From the NCBI RefSeq assembly GCF_029873635.1, contig NC_080423.1, positions 111,431,087 through 111,495,086 of the forward strand: a stretch of 64,000 bases of DNA. Direction: 5' to 3'. The notes under the pieces were generated by a model. It had not been told where the DNA came from. It was given only the letters and a program-made list of their open reading frames with translations, and did no database searches. Of the stretch, positions 12,905 to 25,883 are shown one piece after another; positions within the stretch are counted from its first letter, which is position 1; every line of letters starts with the position of its first letter. The position numbers were made by a program, and so were the translations under genes. Source of the stretch: Malania oleifera (lineage: Eukaryota; Streptophyta; Magnoliopsida; Santalales; Ximeniaceae).

Positions 12905-13068
12905 TCACCACTTGGGTGGGTGGCCTAGTGGTAAGGAACCGGCCGCGCATCCATGTGATCGCGGGTTCGAGTCCCCACTATGCCCAAGTGGTCTCATGTC
13001 CTGGCCTTTCTTCGGGGGTAAGTACGCTATAGTCGATGATTTCCACCCATGAGACTTTTTTTTTTTTA
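12905..13068 (+). mobile_element. tRNA-derived SINE
   Basis: The head holds a pol III A box (TGGCCTAGTGG, about 12921) and B box (GGTTCGAGTCC, about 12963) about 40 bp apart. An unrelated body follows, then a terminal run of T at about 13057-13068, as in plant Au-like SINEs. It does not fold as a complete tRNA. I could not define a clear target-site duplication. A (ATT)n microsatellite follows at about 13108-13150. Confidence 0.65.
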
Positions 13069-13106
13069 ACTGCAAGAGTACCCTTTTTATATATATATAT
13101 ATATTC

Positions 13107-13107
<1 letters not shown>

Positions 13108-13150
<43 letters not shown>
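13108..13150. repeat. (ATT)n microsatellite
   Basis: About 13 uninterrupted ATT units downstream of the SINE. The remaining AT-rich stretch to about 14110 shows no coding sequence. Confidence 0.9.
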
Positions 13151-16043
13151 TAGATCAAATATATGTTGGGCATGTTTGGCAGATTGATGATTTGACATTG
13201 GTTAGTTATTTGAAGGGAATTAGTTAATTTTTATATTGCTTTCACTAATGGAGTTTTTTTCTATATAAAGTTTTTTTTAATATAAAGAAATTTAAGTTGA
13301 TTAACTTTTATAAATTTATACAAAATTAAAGATTTTGTCAAAATTTGTACTCCTAAATCTAACTTGGATACTTGATGGAAATTGAATATGCAATGGGAAA
13401 AAAAAAAAAATAGATATACATATTTAACTTGCACATGCTAAGGGATTTTTTTTTTGAATTTGAATATAATAAGTAATATTTAAATTATATTTAATTCCTT
13501 ATAAACTAATACAAAATTAAAATTAAAGATTTTGTCAAAATATATATTCCTAAATTAAGTTTGAATGTTTTGTTAATAACTAAATATGTAATGAAAAAAT
13601 ACATATTCATATCCAATTTATACATGCAAAGAAATTTTGGGTAAATTCAAATTTCATAATAGACCGTTTGTTCATATCTATTTGTATGTGTAGCACTTTT
13701 AAACTCAGTAGGATCTAATGTGTTATTTCTTATATATTTAGTGAAAATAATAATAGTGAAAATAAATAAATCTCAGATATTATTATATTATTATATTTAT
13801 ATATAAAATAATAATAGAGAATTTATGATTACTACTTGTCCTTGGGAGCCTTCACGTTAATCTCATTTCCTCCAATGCTACTATCTTTAGGATCTATTCT
13901 TAAACAATAATCAAATATTATTTTAAAATCATAAATATATTATTGACGTATAATAATATAACAAACTAAAATAAATATTCTAAACTACCCAATCCTACCC
14001 AAATCATGTTTTATGCCTAAGCTCTGGTAAAATCTATATATTAGAGTATGCAAAACCTATATTCTATGCTCTGGTAAAATTATTTCTTAAAGTCTACAGA
14101 ATCTATAACCTATTGCTCTGATACCAAATGTAATACCCCAACCTCGAAGGGTCTGAGATATTTACTTTTTACCATTGATTTACAACGGAAGTAAATAAAC
14201 TCAATTATTATTAAACTAGAGCGCTAATTATCCATATTACAATCATTTATTTTAAAAGAAGAAAAATTACATAAGCCTAAATATCTGGTATCATACTAAT
14301 ATCTATAATCAAGTTTCATTTTTTTCTATTCTATTCCCACTCGCATGCTTACTATGCCTGATTTCCGATATGTCATTCAGAGTTATCTGAAATGTAAAAA
14401 TATGATTGGGGTGAGACGACACTCACTAAGTAAATAAGATTATTATTAGTGTGTGGTCAAAATGAGTTTTTAAAAATTTCGTAAAACAATATTTAATACT
14501 ATGACTTCAAAACTATTTCTAAAATAATTGTAAATCTAAAAATTTCTGCATAAAATTTTTACCATCAACTATAACAGTAAAATTTAATAACCATATACTA
14601 TAACCGTTAAATTAAACTTTTAACTTTAAAATTATAAAAAAAATATTTAATTATGTACATACATATACTTTTCCTTATACGTTTCTTTTAAATCGTCATT
14701 TAGGCACAAGAATGACTTTTTTCATATAAACTTATACATTTTCTTCAAATCATTAATAACTATGTACACGTAATTAAATATGTATAAACATATATTGTAA
14801 AAACCACCCTTAGGCATGTTTGCCGTAAGTCATGTTTACCCCTATGACTGGGTTGTGTGGTCCGAAAACTGGACTTAGCTGGCTGGCCGACCAAACTAAA
14901 TCAACGTACGTAAATATTAAGTGAGATTTTCCTTATTAAGTCATAATCTAGAACCAAGTGTGTGCTCAGGAGAAATCCACTAACATAAATAACCACTCTG
15001 TAAACAGTATGAGTGCACTTTGATCCATTTAAACTTTAACCTGCAGTACTGAGCATCTGTAACTTTGAATTTTCGTTTTCATAAGAGGTTTTAAAATCAT
15101 CTTATTATAATTTATGCAATTTAAAATAATATCGTGAAAATTTCATCTTTACTCATATTTTCATGAAAAAATACAATGTAAAAATAAACTCATGCCACAC
15201 AATTTTTGCGTTAAAAATATATATAATTTTTTTAATAGAAAGAAATACTGAAAATTTACCCGAGGGGTTTAGAACATTTCTTAACCTAAAAATAAATGCA
15301 AGTATATTAAAGATAGAATTGACATAATTAAATATGCAAAAAAAATAAAAATAAACTCATGCAAATTTTATGGAACTAACTAACATAATTGAAATTTACT
15401 TACAAAATAAGTTCGGGTATGAATTTTAAATAAAAAAAAAACTCACATAATCAAATTTACTAACCTCTTCTTTTACCTTGTGTTATGAACACAATAATTA
15501 TCTTTAAGAAATGAGATTGGAAAGAGTTGGTGAGTGAGAACTTACTTAAAAATTCTCTCTCCACCACTAATTTTTCCACTCACTAATCATTCTCTTCCTT
15601 TGAAAATTTTGTGAAAAATAAAGGTTGGGAGCTTCCTATTTATAGTAAGATTTTGGGGAAGAAGTGAAATTTGTGAAAGTGTGGAGAGAGGGGTGAAATT
15701 ATATATAGATTTTTTAAAATTAAAGAATGGGCATGGAATGGGTTAGGTATGAGTTGAGTATGGGATGGGGATGGAGGCTATGTGAGAGTGCTTGCCACCA
15801 TTCCCATTAAATAAATTTTTAATTAATTACTTAATTAATTAATTAATTAGTTAATTAACTATTTTATTATTTTATTTTTTTAAATCACTATTATTACTTT
15901 TAAGCTCTGTTTTAGTATTTATTTATTTTATTTTTAAAAAAAGAATTAAATTTGAATTTCGAAAACTCATGTGGGTCCCACATAGTCTTGTGGGCCCCAC
16001 ACAACTTCGAGACCCAAGTGTGTAACATCCTCAAAATTCTTAC

Positions 16044-16051
<8 letters not shown>

Positions 16052-16100
<49 letters not shown>
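16052..16100. repeat. (AT)n microsatellite
   Basis: About 24 AT units near the start of the level-3 left LTR. The right LTR carries a different AT run at about 22974-22996. Confidence 0.9.
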
Positions 16101-16104
<4 letters not shown>

Positions 16105-18191
16105 TATCTACATCCATACCTAAGCAACGGAAACACAAATCATATAACCATTTGTATATATATATTATACAATACTAGAATCCAGTATATATCGACCATA
16201 CCCATACAAAACAAATCCCTTCAGCATCGTTTACCCTAAAAATACAAAACTCTGTCAAAAACTCACCCTATAATCAGGGTAATCAAAATACTTTTTATCC
16301 GGGAGCTTGATCTACTCGCCCAGCTGGCTCACTTGTAAAATGTTAAAGTCATGGGGTGAGTCAACGCTCAGTAAGTGGAAATATGATATTACTAGTGTGT
16401 GGCAACTAAGTTAAGAATACTGCTTAAATAACAATTGAACTGTAATACAATAGTAAATCTGTAAAGCATATCTTTTTTTTCACAATTTAAAATATAATTG
16501 TATCATCTGTGTTTTCTACTCTTCATACTGCTAATATCATACTATACCCATTATATACTATAAAACTGTATGCTTATATATAACTGTGCTTTATCCCTGG
16601 AACTCTGTATGTCATGATTTGACCCCTCATGACAGGGTTGTGCAGCCCGTAGGCGGGACTTAATCTGGTTGGCCCTCCAGATAAGTCAATATACTCTACA
16701 CTACCTTAGTTCGGCCAAACTGCATCCACTCCTAGGCTTGGAACTGGTTACTACCTCGTCAAACCGACCCCCTCCACCCAACAAACTGGGGAGCTGCATA
16801 CTCTCCGTGCACGGTCGACGGTACCCACACACTATCTGAGATATGTGGTTGCACTTTATCTGTATCTAGCAATGGTACCGTGCTCTATATTCTTTATCTG
16901 TATCTGTCTGTAATCTTATCTTTCCTCAGGGATCTGATACTATATATATATATATATATATATACATATATACTCTTTTATTATTTTTATCATATTTACA
17001 AAATTACCATAACGATATCTTTCTGTACTGTAAATACTGTAATCTCTGTATACTGTATCTGTAGCTTCTTGATGCTATCTCTGTATATCTGTCTGTATTC
17101 TTTGTCTATATATTCTGTATGTTATGGTAATAGGAAACTTGACATACTATAAACACTATATATACTGTTCTGTATAAAGCTGTAATATATATACTGATCT
17201 GAGTAAAACTGTATACATGTATATGTATATATATATATCTGTTTTATGAAACTATTCGTATAAAAGTTGTATATGCATGCATATCTTTCTATAATATCTC
17301 TGTGAATATATAACTATATCTATATATTTTGTATAACTCCATATATTGGAAAAACTATATAAACTGTATATACTGTCTATATCTGTGTATTCAGTATAGT
17401 ATGATACACTGTAAAAATTATATAAGTTCTTCATCACATAAATATCCACTCAGGCCACACAAGCATTTAAAACTCATATTCTGTAAAACTAGGTAATAAG
17501 CTGGTATATACATATGTGTAAAATCTTTGTTAACATGATAACAATTCCTAGTATAGCATATTTCCCTTACCTTAACTCTGAAAAGCCTCTACTAAATTCT
17601 AACCCTATACCCGCAAAGTTCTCCACTCAACACCCTTATGCGCTCGTCGATGAATTCCTTGTGTTCGTCGACGAGGCGTTGTGTAAGAGTTTTAGGTTAT
17701 TCCATTCAAAATGCAATGTCGTTGACGAACGCGAAGCGTTTGTCGATGAAGGTTGTTGCCTCCTTCCGTTTCTGCTTTCATTTCCCTCTCTCTTTAATAT
17801 TTAAATATCATCATTTTTCGGGTCGTTACATTTTCCCCTCCTTATAAAATTTCGTCCTCGAAATTTACTATCTGTATGTCCATCTATACACTCCATCATT
17901 CCGTAAAGGAAAAAGGGTCTACTTATTTTATTTCCTGCCCTCACTTGTGGCAGAGAAATACCATGGTTACATTTATGTTCTGGAAAATTACACATATAAA
18001 ACTAAAAACTATCAATTAACTAAAATCAATACATGTACCTGCAAAAGAAACTTATCTAACTATTATACTTTACCTCGATACCTCTATACCTCTTGGAACA
18101 ACTGCGGGTATCTTTGTCTGATATACTCCTCGAGTTCCCAAGAAGCTTCCTTTATAGCGTGATTCTTCCATAAAACTTTTACTAATTGAAT

Positions 18192-21100
18192 TTATTTGGT
18201 GCACAGTACTTGTGTCTTTCTGTCTAAAATCTGTACTGGTGTTTCTTCATAAACTAATGAATCCTTCAGCTTTATCTCTGCATAACTGATGACATGGGAT
18301 GAGTCTGGGACGTATTTCCTTAACATGGCTACATGAAACATGTCATAAATTCGAGCCCAAGCTAGCGGCAAAGCTAGCCTATAGGCAATTGACCCTATTC
18401 TCTCCAGTATCTCAAAATGACCAATATACCTAGGGCTCAACTTGCCCTTCTTTCCAAACCTCATAACTCCTTTCAGATGAGCTATCTTCAAAAATACTCG
18501 ATCTCCCACATCAAATTCTAACTCTCGGCAGCGAGTATTTGCGTAGCTTTTCTGCCGACTTTGTGCTGTACTAATTCTTTCTTTAATTAGTCAGACCTTG
18601 TCACAAGCTTGCTGTACTATCTCTGAACCCAAAACTTGCCTTTCACCTACCTCGTCCCAAAAGAGAGGAGAATGACATCTCCTACCATACAATGCCTCGT
18701 ATGGAGCCATGCCGATACTAGCCCCATAGTTGTTATTATAAGCAAATTCAACTAACGACATAAACGGAATCCAACTGCCTCCAAAATCAAGCACACAAGC
18801 ACGAAGCGTTTTCTCTAGTGTCTGAATCGTCCTCTCAGTCTGACCATCTGTCTGGGGATGAAAAACAGTGCTAAAAGCTAACTGCGTACCTATAGCCTCC
18901 TGAAAACTTTTTCAAAATCGTGAAGTAAATCAAGGATCTCGGTCCGAGACTATGAATATTGGTACTTCATGAACACGAACTATCTCCTGAACATATATCT
19001 CTGCCAGTCTGTCCATGGAATAACCAATTTTAATAGGGATGAAATGGGCGGTTTTCGTCAGATGATCTACGACCACCCATATCGCATTCAGTCCCTGTCA
19101 TACTAGTGGTAGCCCCGTAACGAAGTCCATCGAAACATGGTCCCATTTCCATTTTGGAATGAACAGTGGCTACAACTGTCCTGCCGGTCTTTGGTGCTCA
19201 ACTTTAACCTGTTGACACGTCAAGCATTGCTGAACAAACTCGACTATCTCCCTCTTCATTCCACTCCACCAGAAATACTATCGCAGGTCCCTGTACATTT
19301 TAGTACTAACGGGATGAACCGTGTATAGGGATCTGTGAGCCTCCTCCAGTATAGTTCTCCTGATCTCAATATTTGCAGGAACACAAAGCCTAGTATGGAA
19401 TTGCAAGGCTCCGTCATCTGATATGTTGAATTCCTCTCCCTGACCATCCCGCACCCTAGCCATCACCTCTGCCAACTCCGCATCATCACCCTGAGCTGCT
19501 TTAGTCCTCTTGTAAAGCATAGGCTAAACCACTAGACTAGCAATGACCGCCTGTGGACCCTCCTTTATTAACTCTAAACTGAGCTTGTCCAAATCCATTA
19601 AAATTGAATGTGGAATCTCCATGGCTTCCAATATGGGTTCCCCTGATTTCCTACTCAAAGCATCTGCCACTATATTCGCTTTTCCTGGGTGATAACTAAT
19701 TGTGCAATCATAGTTTTTAATAAGCTCTAGCCATCTTCTTTGCCCCATATTCAACTCTTTCTAGGTAAAGAAATATTTTAGGTTCTTGTAATCTGTGAAA
19801 ATCTCACACTTTCCACCATATAGGTAATGTCTCCAAATCTTAAGAGCATACACCACCGCATCAAGCTCTAAATCATGGACAAGATAATTCTTCTCATATT
19901 CTTTAAGCTGTCTGGACGCATATGCAATAACCCTGCCATACTGCATCAACACGCATCCATGACCTTTCAAAGAGGCATCACTGTATAATACGAACCCATC
20001 CTCCCTTGAAGGAATAACCAGTACTGGAGCTGAAACTAACCGCTGCTTTAACTCTTGAAAACTCTGCTCACAGTCATCAGTCCATTCAAATTTTACATTT
20101 TTCCTCGTAAGTCGTGTTAATGGACCTGATAGCCTGGAGAAACCATCCACAAAACACCGGTAATAACTTGCTAATCCCAGAAAACTCCTGACTTCCTGAA
20201 CATTTCCCGCCCTTTCCCAACTCACCACTGCCTCTATTTTACTTGGATCAACTAGTACACTTGCTTCTAAGATCACATGACCGAGAAATGTGACATGTTT
20301 TAACAAAAACTCACACTTCTTAAATTTTGCATATAATTTCCTTTCTCTCAATATCTGTAACACCAGCCTCAAATGATGCTCATGCTCCTCAAAACTCCTC
20401 GAGTAGACCAGTATATCATCAATAAACACAACCACAAACTGGTCCAAATACTGATAAAATACCCGATTCATTAGAACCATAAATACTGTTGGTGCATTAG
20501 TCAACCCGAATGGCATCACTAAGAACTCGTAATGTCCATAACTGGTACGAAATGCAGTCTTTAAAATATCTTCTGCTTTAACTTTCACCTAATGGTAGCC
20601 TGACCGTAGATCAATTTTAGAGTAAACCTGGGTCCCCTGGAGCTAATCAAATAAATCATCGATCCTAGGGAGAGGATATTTATTCTTGACTGTCAGTTTG
20701 TTTATCTCCCTATAATCGATGCATAATCTCATGGTTCCATCTTTCTTTTTCACGAACAAAACTGGCGCACCCCAAGGCGACACACTGGGCCTGATGAAAC
20801 CTTTATCCAACAATTCCTGTAACTGTTCTTTCAATTCTTTTAACTCTACTGGGGCCATACGGTGTTTTCAATATTGGTGCAGATCCCAGCAACAAGTCTA
20901 TAGTGAACTCAATCTCATGATCTGGTGACAAACCAGGCAATTCTTTTGAAAATACATCTGGGAATTCCCTCACTACTGGTATATCAGCATGTCCCAATTC
21001 TTCTTTTGGCAATTCTTTTATGTATGCGACATACCCCTGGCAACCATCCTGTAACAATCTCCTCACCTGAATAGCCGACACTAACTGTGGTGAGGCACAT

Positions 21101-22560
21101 ACACGTGAACCCGCGAATCTAAATTCTGACTTGCCTGGGGGTCTAAAAATTACTTCCTTCGGATGATAATCAATACTTGCGTGATTAGTTGCTAGCTAAT
21201 CCATGCCCAGTATCACATCAAACCCTTGCATATCTAGGACTACAAGATCGGCTAACAACACTCTCTCTTGAATACTTACTGGAAAATTTGGCAACACCTT
21301 TCTGCATTTTACCACTGATCCCATCGGCGAACCCATAGATAATTCTACATCTAGTAGCTGAGTCTCTACGCCAGTTATTCTGACATACCCCGCCGATATA
21401 AAAGAGTGGGTGGCACCTGTATCAAACAAAACAACAATTTTATATGGTAAAGCAGTAAGGGTACCTGTGACCACGTCTCCAGCCGTCTCAGCGTCTCCTG
21501 GTGTCAATGCGTAGACCCTCGCCGGCGCAGTGTTTCTATGCTGACCACCGCGGGGCACCTGATATCCACCTCGAAACGGTCTGGGAGCCTGTGCATAATT
21601 CAATGGCATTTGACATGATGGAGCCATATGACCTGGCCTCCCACAGCGATAACAAACATTCTCCCCCAGTCGGTACTCACCAAGATGTCTCCATCCGCAT
21701 CTAGGACAAATGGCAGGACACTGTCCGCCCTGAAATCCCTTGTGCTTTACCATCTGTCTCTGGCCTCTGCCAGATCTACCTCCTCTCCAAGGGCCTCAGC
21801 TAGGACCCGCCTGAAAACTAGAGGGCGTAGTCCTCTTCCTCTGACTCTGTGTCTCTGTCTCCCTAGATAAACTCTGCTCTCCTAAAGTGGCCCTGTCTAC
21901 CAATTCTACAAAATCTAGGATCCTCAGTACCACCACCTGCCTGTAAATGTCTCGCCTCAGGTTCCTCTCGAACATTTTGGCCTTCTTCACTTTATCGAGG
22001 ACAATATATGGGTAGAAACGCGAGAGCTCAATAAATCTCACCGCATACTACTGGACAGTCAATGATCCCTAGGACAGGCTGAGAAACTCCTGTACTCGAG
22101 CCTCTCTGACTGAGGCAGGGTAATATCTATCAAAGAACACGTCCGTGAAACGAGTCTAGGTCATCGACACGGGTATAGCCTTCTGCTCCTCCAACAACCT
22201 GGTGGCTGCCCACCATCTCTCGGCCTCCCCCGCTAGGCTATACGTAGCATATAAAACTCTCTGCTCATCAGTGCAATGAAGTACAGTCAGAATCTTCTCT
22301 ACCTCCTATACCCAGTTCTCTGCAACTGTAGGATCAGTCACTCTAGAAAAAACTGGCGGATTCATCTTCATAAATTTCTCTATGGTGCATCCCTGAACTA
22401 GAGATGGACCTCCCTGCTCTTTAGAACTTCGCGCTATCTCAACCATAACTTGTTGAGCCACACTACGTAGCACAACATCTGAATCCCCGTCTACTGTGCC
22501 AGAAGGACCAACACCATCATCCCCACTAGCGTGAGCGCTATTGCCTCCTGGGTCTATCCT
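18192..22560 (-). pseudogene. gag-pol fossil of the level-3 Ty3/gypsy element
   Basis: Read on the minus strand from right to left. The gag remnant is at about 21770-22560. A CCHC zinc knuckle (CYRCGRPGHMAPSC) and aspartic protease (LFDTGATHSFIS; DVILGMD) lie at 21196-21753. Reverse transcriptase at about 19950-20860 has [29 protein letters not shown] and the active-site [11 protein letters not shown]. RNase H at about 19761-19990 has LYSDASLKG and [10 protein letters not shown]. Integrase at about 18590-19500 includes YHPGKANIVADALSRKSGE before it and APYEALYGRRCHSPLFWDE within it. The post-integrase region at 18192-18509 has KLSPRYIGHFEILERIG and HVAMLRKYV. This domain order defines Ty3/gypsy, and the C-terminal motifs resemble the Tekay/Del lineage. 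It is broken in many places and is a fossil. Confidence 0.9.
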
Positions 22561-22970
22561 ACAAACACATAAAACACCGTTTCAGAATTCTATTTCTTTA
22601 CAGACCCAACTCATTCAACTAAAACTCCAAATTCTCTATTAACCATCATTCCTTATCCGAACCCCAAATCACATTCCATAACCTAAATACATAACTCGTC
22701 GATAGTTGCTATGACTTTCCTAAAGTCGTCAACCCAGGAAAAACATAGAAACTACCACGAAATCCTGTATTAGATCACTAAACAAAACCTCAAAATCTTT
22801 TCCTATATTCTGGTATTGTTTCCTGCTGCACTCTAAAGTCTACATAACCTAACAACCTAGGCTCTGATACCAAAAATGTAACATCCTCAAAATTCTTACC
22901 ATTTTTTTTATATATATGTTCATCTACATCCATACCTAAGCCGCGGAAACACAAATCATATAACCATTTG

Positions 22971-23001
<31 letters not shown>

Positions 23002-23677
23002 CAATGCCAGAATCCAATAAATATCGACCATAGTCATACAAAACAAATCCCTCCAGCATCATCTACCCCAAAAATACAAAACTCTATCAAAAACTTACCT
23101 ATAACTAAGGTAATCAAAATACTCTCTATCCACGAGCTTGATCTGCTCGCCCAGCTGGCTAACCTGTAAAATGTTAAAGTCATGATGTGAGTCAACGCTC
23201 AGTAAGTGGAAATATGTTATTACTAGTGTGTGGCAACTAAGTTAGGAATACTATTTAAATAACAACTGAACTGTAATACAATAGTAAATCTATAAAGCAT
23301 ATCCTTCTTTTCACAATTTAAAATATAATTGTATCATCTGTGTTTTCTACTCTTCATACTGCTAATATCATACTATACCCATCGTATACTATAAAACTGT
23401 ATACATATATATAACTGTGATTTACCCCTGGAATTATGTATGTCATGATTTGACACCTCATGACAGGGTTGTGCGGCCTATAGGTGGGACTTAATCTGGT
23501 CGGCCCTCCATATAAGTCAATATACTCTACACTACCTCAACCCGACCAAACTGCATCCACTCCTAGGGTCAGGACTGGCTACTACCTCGTCAAATCGGTC
23601 CCCTCCACCCAGCAAATTGGGAAACTGCATACTCTCCAAGCACGGTCGACGGTACCCACACACTATCTGAGATATGT

Positions 23678-25883
23678 TGTGGCGACCTGCTTAATTTCCA
23701 CATAAATTTTTTTTTTATTTATAATAAAATCAATATCACATATTTTAGCTCAGCAAATCATAATCCACCTAGACCCATGGGTACTAGGGATACATCAGAA
23801 CACAATACGGAAGCCTAAGCAGCAAGAAACATACAATCACAATATTATGAATACGAAAACATCCATTACATTACTATAATTACAAGAGTCACTATATCCA
23901 TTGTATTTCCATATATACATCCCCAAAAATAAGATCTAGGGACATTTCCCACAAAATCTAACTATCCCTACAAAAACTTACCCTTCAAAAGGGGCAGACA
24001 AATAGCATTAGATCAGCGGGGCTTTTCCCGCTCTTCTATCTAGGACTCCTGAAAAGTTTATAAAATTTGGGGTGAGACACCTCTAAATAAGAGAAATAAA
24101 CTAATAACAGTGTGTGACAACATGAGTATTCTATGTTATACATATATCATACAGGACATATTCAGTAACTGTTTTGTCAAATCTGGGAAAACATATATAT
24201 ATCATCAAAACATGGCAGAACATACTGCATTTTCATAAACATATCTCATCTCATATAATAATAATAATAATAAAACATTCCTGGTAGGTTAGTTGACTGT
24301 TGTCATGTATTACCCCCACATGACTGGGTTGTGTGGCCCGAAGGCAGGACCTGACAATGGTTGGCCGACCACTGCTAAGTCAAAAGTACATTCTGTAAGT
24401 CTGATGGGTCTGCCTGAGTTGGTCTGTACAGTAGGGGCGCTCACACACTTCTTAAAAGCCACATCGATCATCCAATCTCACACCACTCCGTACAGCGGTG
24501 TTAACACAAATATCATGATCACGAAGACCATAGACACATAGCAACGGTATCGTGCAAGTACTAGCCTAGACCAAGCCAACTAAGTTATGATATCATATAA
24601 CATATACTGAAACTATGATACATGGATATCTTATATCATTAATTATCAAATCAATCAGGTCATTTTACATTTATACGTATATCATGAAAATCATCGGCCC
24701 TTACGTCGGTATTACACATTTTATCATAGCTTAACCTGTACGCCGGCAAATCATAGCACAACCTGTATGCTGGCAAATCACATCCATAGCTCGGCTCGTA
24801 CGCCGGAAAATCATATCATAGCACAGTTCGTACGCGGGCAAGTCACATCCATAACACGGCCCGTACGCCGGCAATATATATATATATATATATATCTCGG
24901 CCCGTATGCTAATTTTTTATCATAAAAATACGTGTCATAATCACATTTCCAGAATACAGTATTTCATAACATTTTATACTCATGCCACACTAACAAATTT
25001 TCTGCATATTCAACATACCATCATTTCCAATAGTATTTTCTTAAATATAAATCATATATATATGAATATATTTACTTTCCTGAAATCAAATGCTATATAT
25101 ATATATTCTAAAAAAGAACTAGCTTAGTTTATCCCCTTACCTGATCTCTGAAAAGCCCCTAAGAAAATCTGCCCCGCACTCGCAGGGTTCTCAACTCAAC
25201 ACCCTGGAAACAATATTCCCTAGAACTAAAGTTCAGTATTTCTAAGCGTATAACACTTTCTACAACTGTCAAAAATCCAAATATTGAGTAGAAAGTCTTA
25301 CCTTAACTTAGGGATGATTTCCAACTTGCTTTCACCAACGATCCGCTCCGACAGATTTGGAGAGAACTTCCCAAGGAGCATCGTGGTGACTTCGGATTTT
25401 CGATCCGACGTAAATTTGGTGTGAAATTGAAGAAAGAGAGAGAGAGAGAACTGAAGGGGAGAGAGAGAGGAGAGAGATTTCTTAATTGGAAAGTTAAAAT
25501 CCAGATTTTTTGTATTTATAGACCTGGATTCGTCGACGAGCCACGTCATTTGTCGACGAATCCTTCATTAATTTCATCGAAGAAATTCAGTCCTGGTCTA
25601 CGAAATTCAGTCAGCTCAAACCTCTCTTGATATTTCCTCTTCGACGAATCCCCTATGTTCATCGACGAGGTCCTCTTATACCCTCGTCGACAAATCTCCT
25701 GTGTTCGTCAACGAGGTCCTCTTATACCCTCGTCGACGAATCCCCTGTGTTCGTCGACGAGGTCCTGAAAATTTCTCTCGGCTTAATTCGCGTTCGTCGA
25801 TGAAGTCGACTGCCTCCTTCTGTTTCCGATTTCTATTTTCCTTTCTTTATTAATTAAATACCATTATTCTTCGGGTCATTACA
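23678..25883 (-). mobile_element. Level-4 solo LTR
   Basis: This 2206-bp unit runs TGTGGCGACCTGC...TTCGGGTCATTACA between duplications tatgt (23673-23677 and 25884-25888), inside the right LTR of the level-3 element. It is the same family as the solo LTR at 46992-49141 but in the opposite orientation. On the minus strand it has TCGTCGACGA palindromes (25530-25805), a TATA box (about 25511-25524), a donor-like ATCAG/GTAAGGGG at 25140, a minisatellite with GCCGGCGTACGGGC-like units (about 24715-24905), the GTCTCACCCC block (near 24071) and an acceptor-like CTTTTCAG ending at 24049. Confidence 0.9.
24715..24905. repeat. Minisatellite, about 32-36 bp units, in the level-4 solo LTR
   Basis: Six or so imperfect units contain cggcccgtacgccggcaaat followed by catatcatagca-like sequence. 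It is the counterpart of the array at 47897-48110 in the sister solo LTR, with different unit divergence. Confidence 0.8.

Noticed and set aside
12551-12928. Arg/Glu-rich repeat protein over the 80-bp array
   Set aside because: Several frames stay open across the array because the unit lacks stops; no start context or domain supports coding.
12905-12985. A tRNA gene
   Set aside because: A and B boxes are present but the sequence does not form acceptor and anticodon stems, and an unrelated body with a T tail follows. A SINE head fits better.
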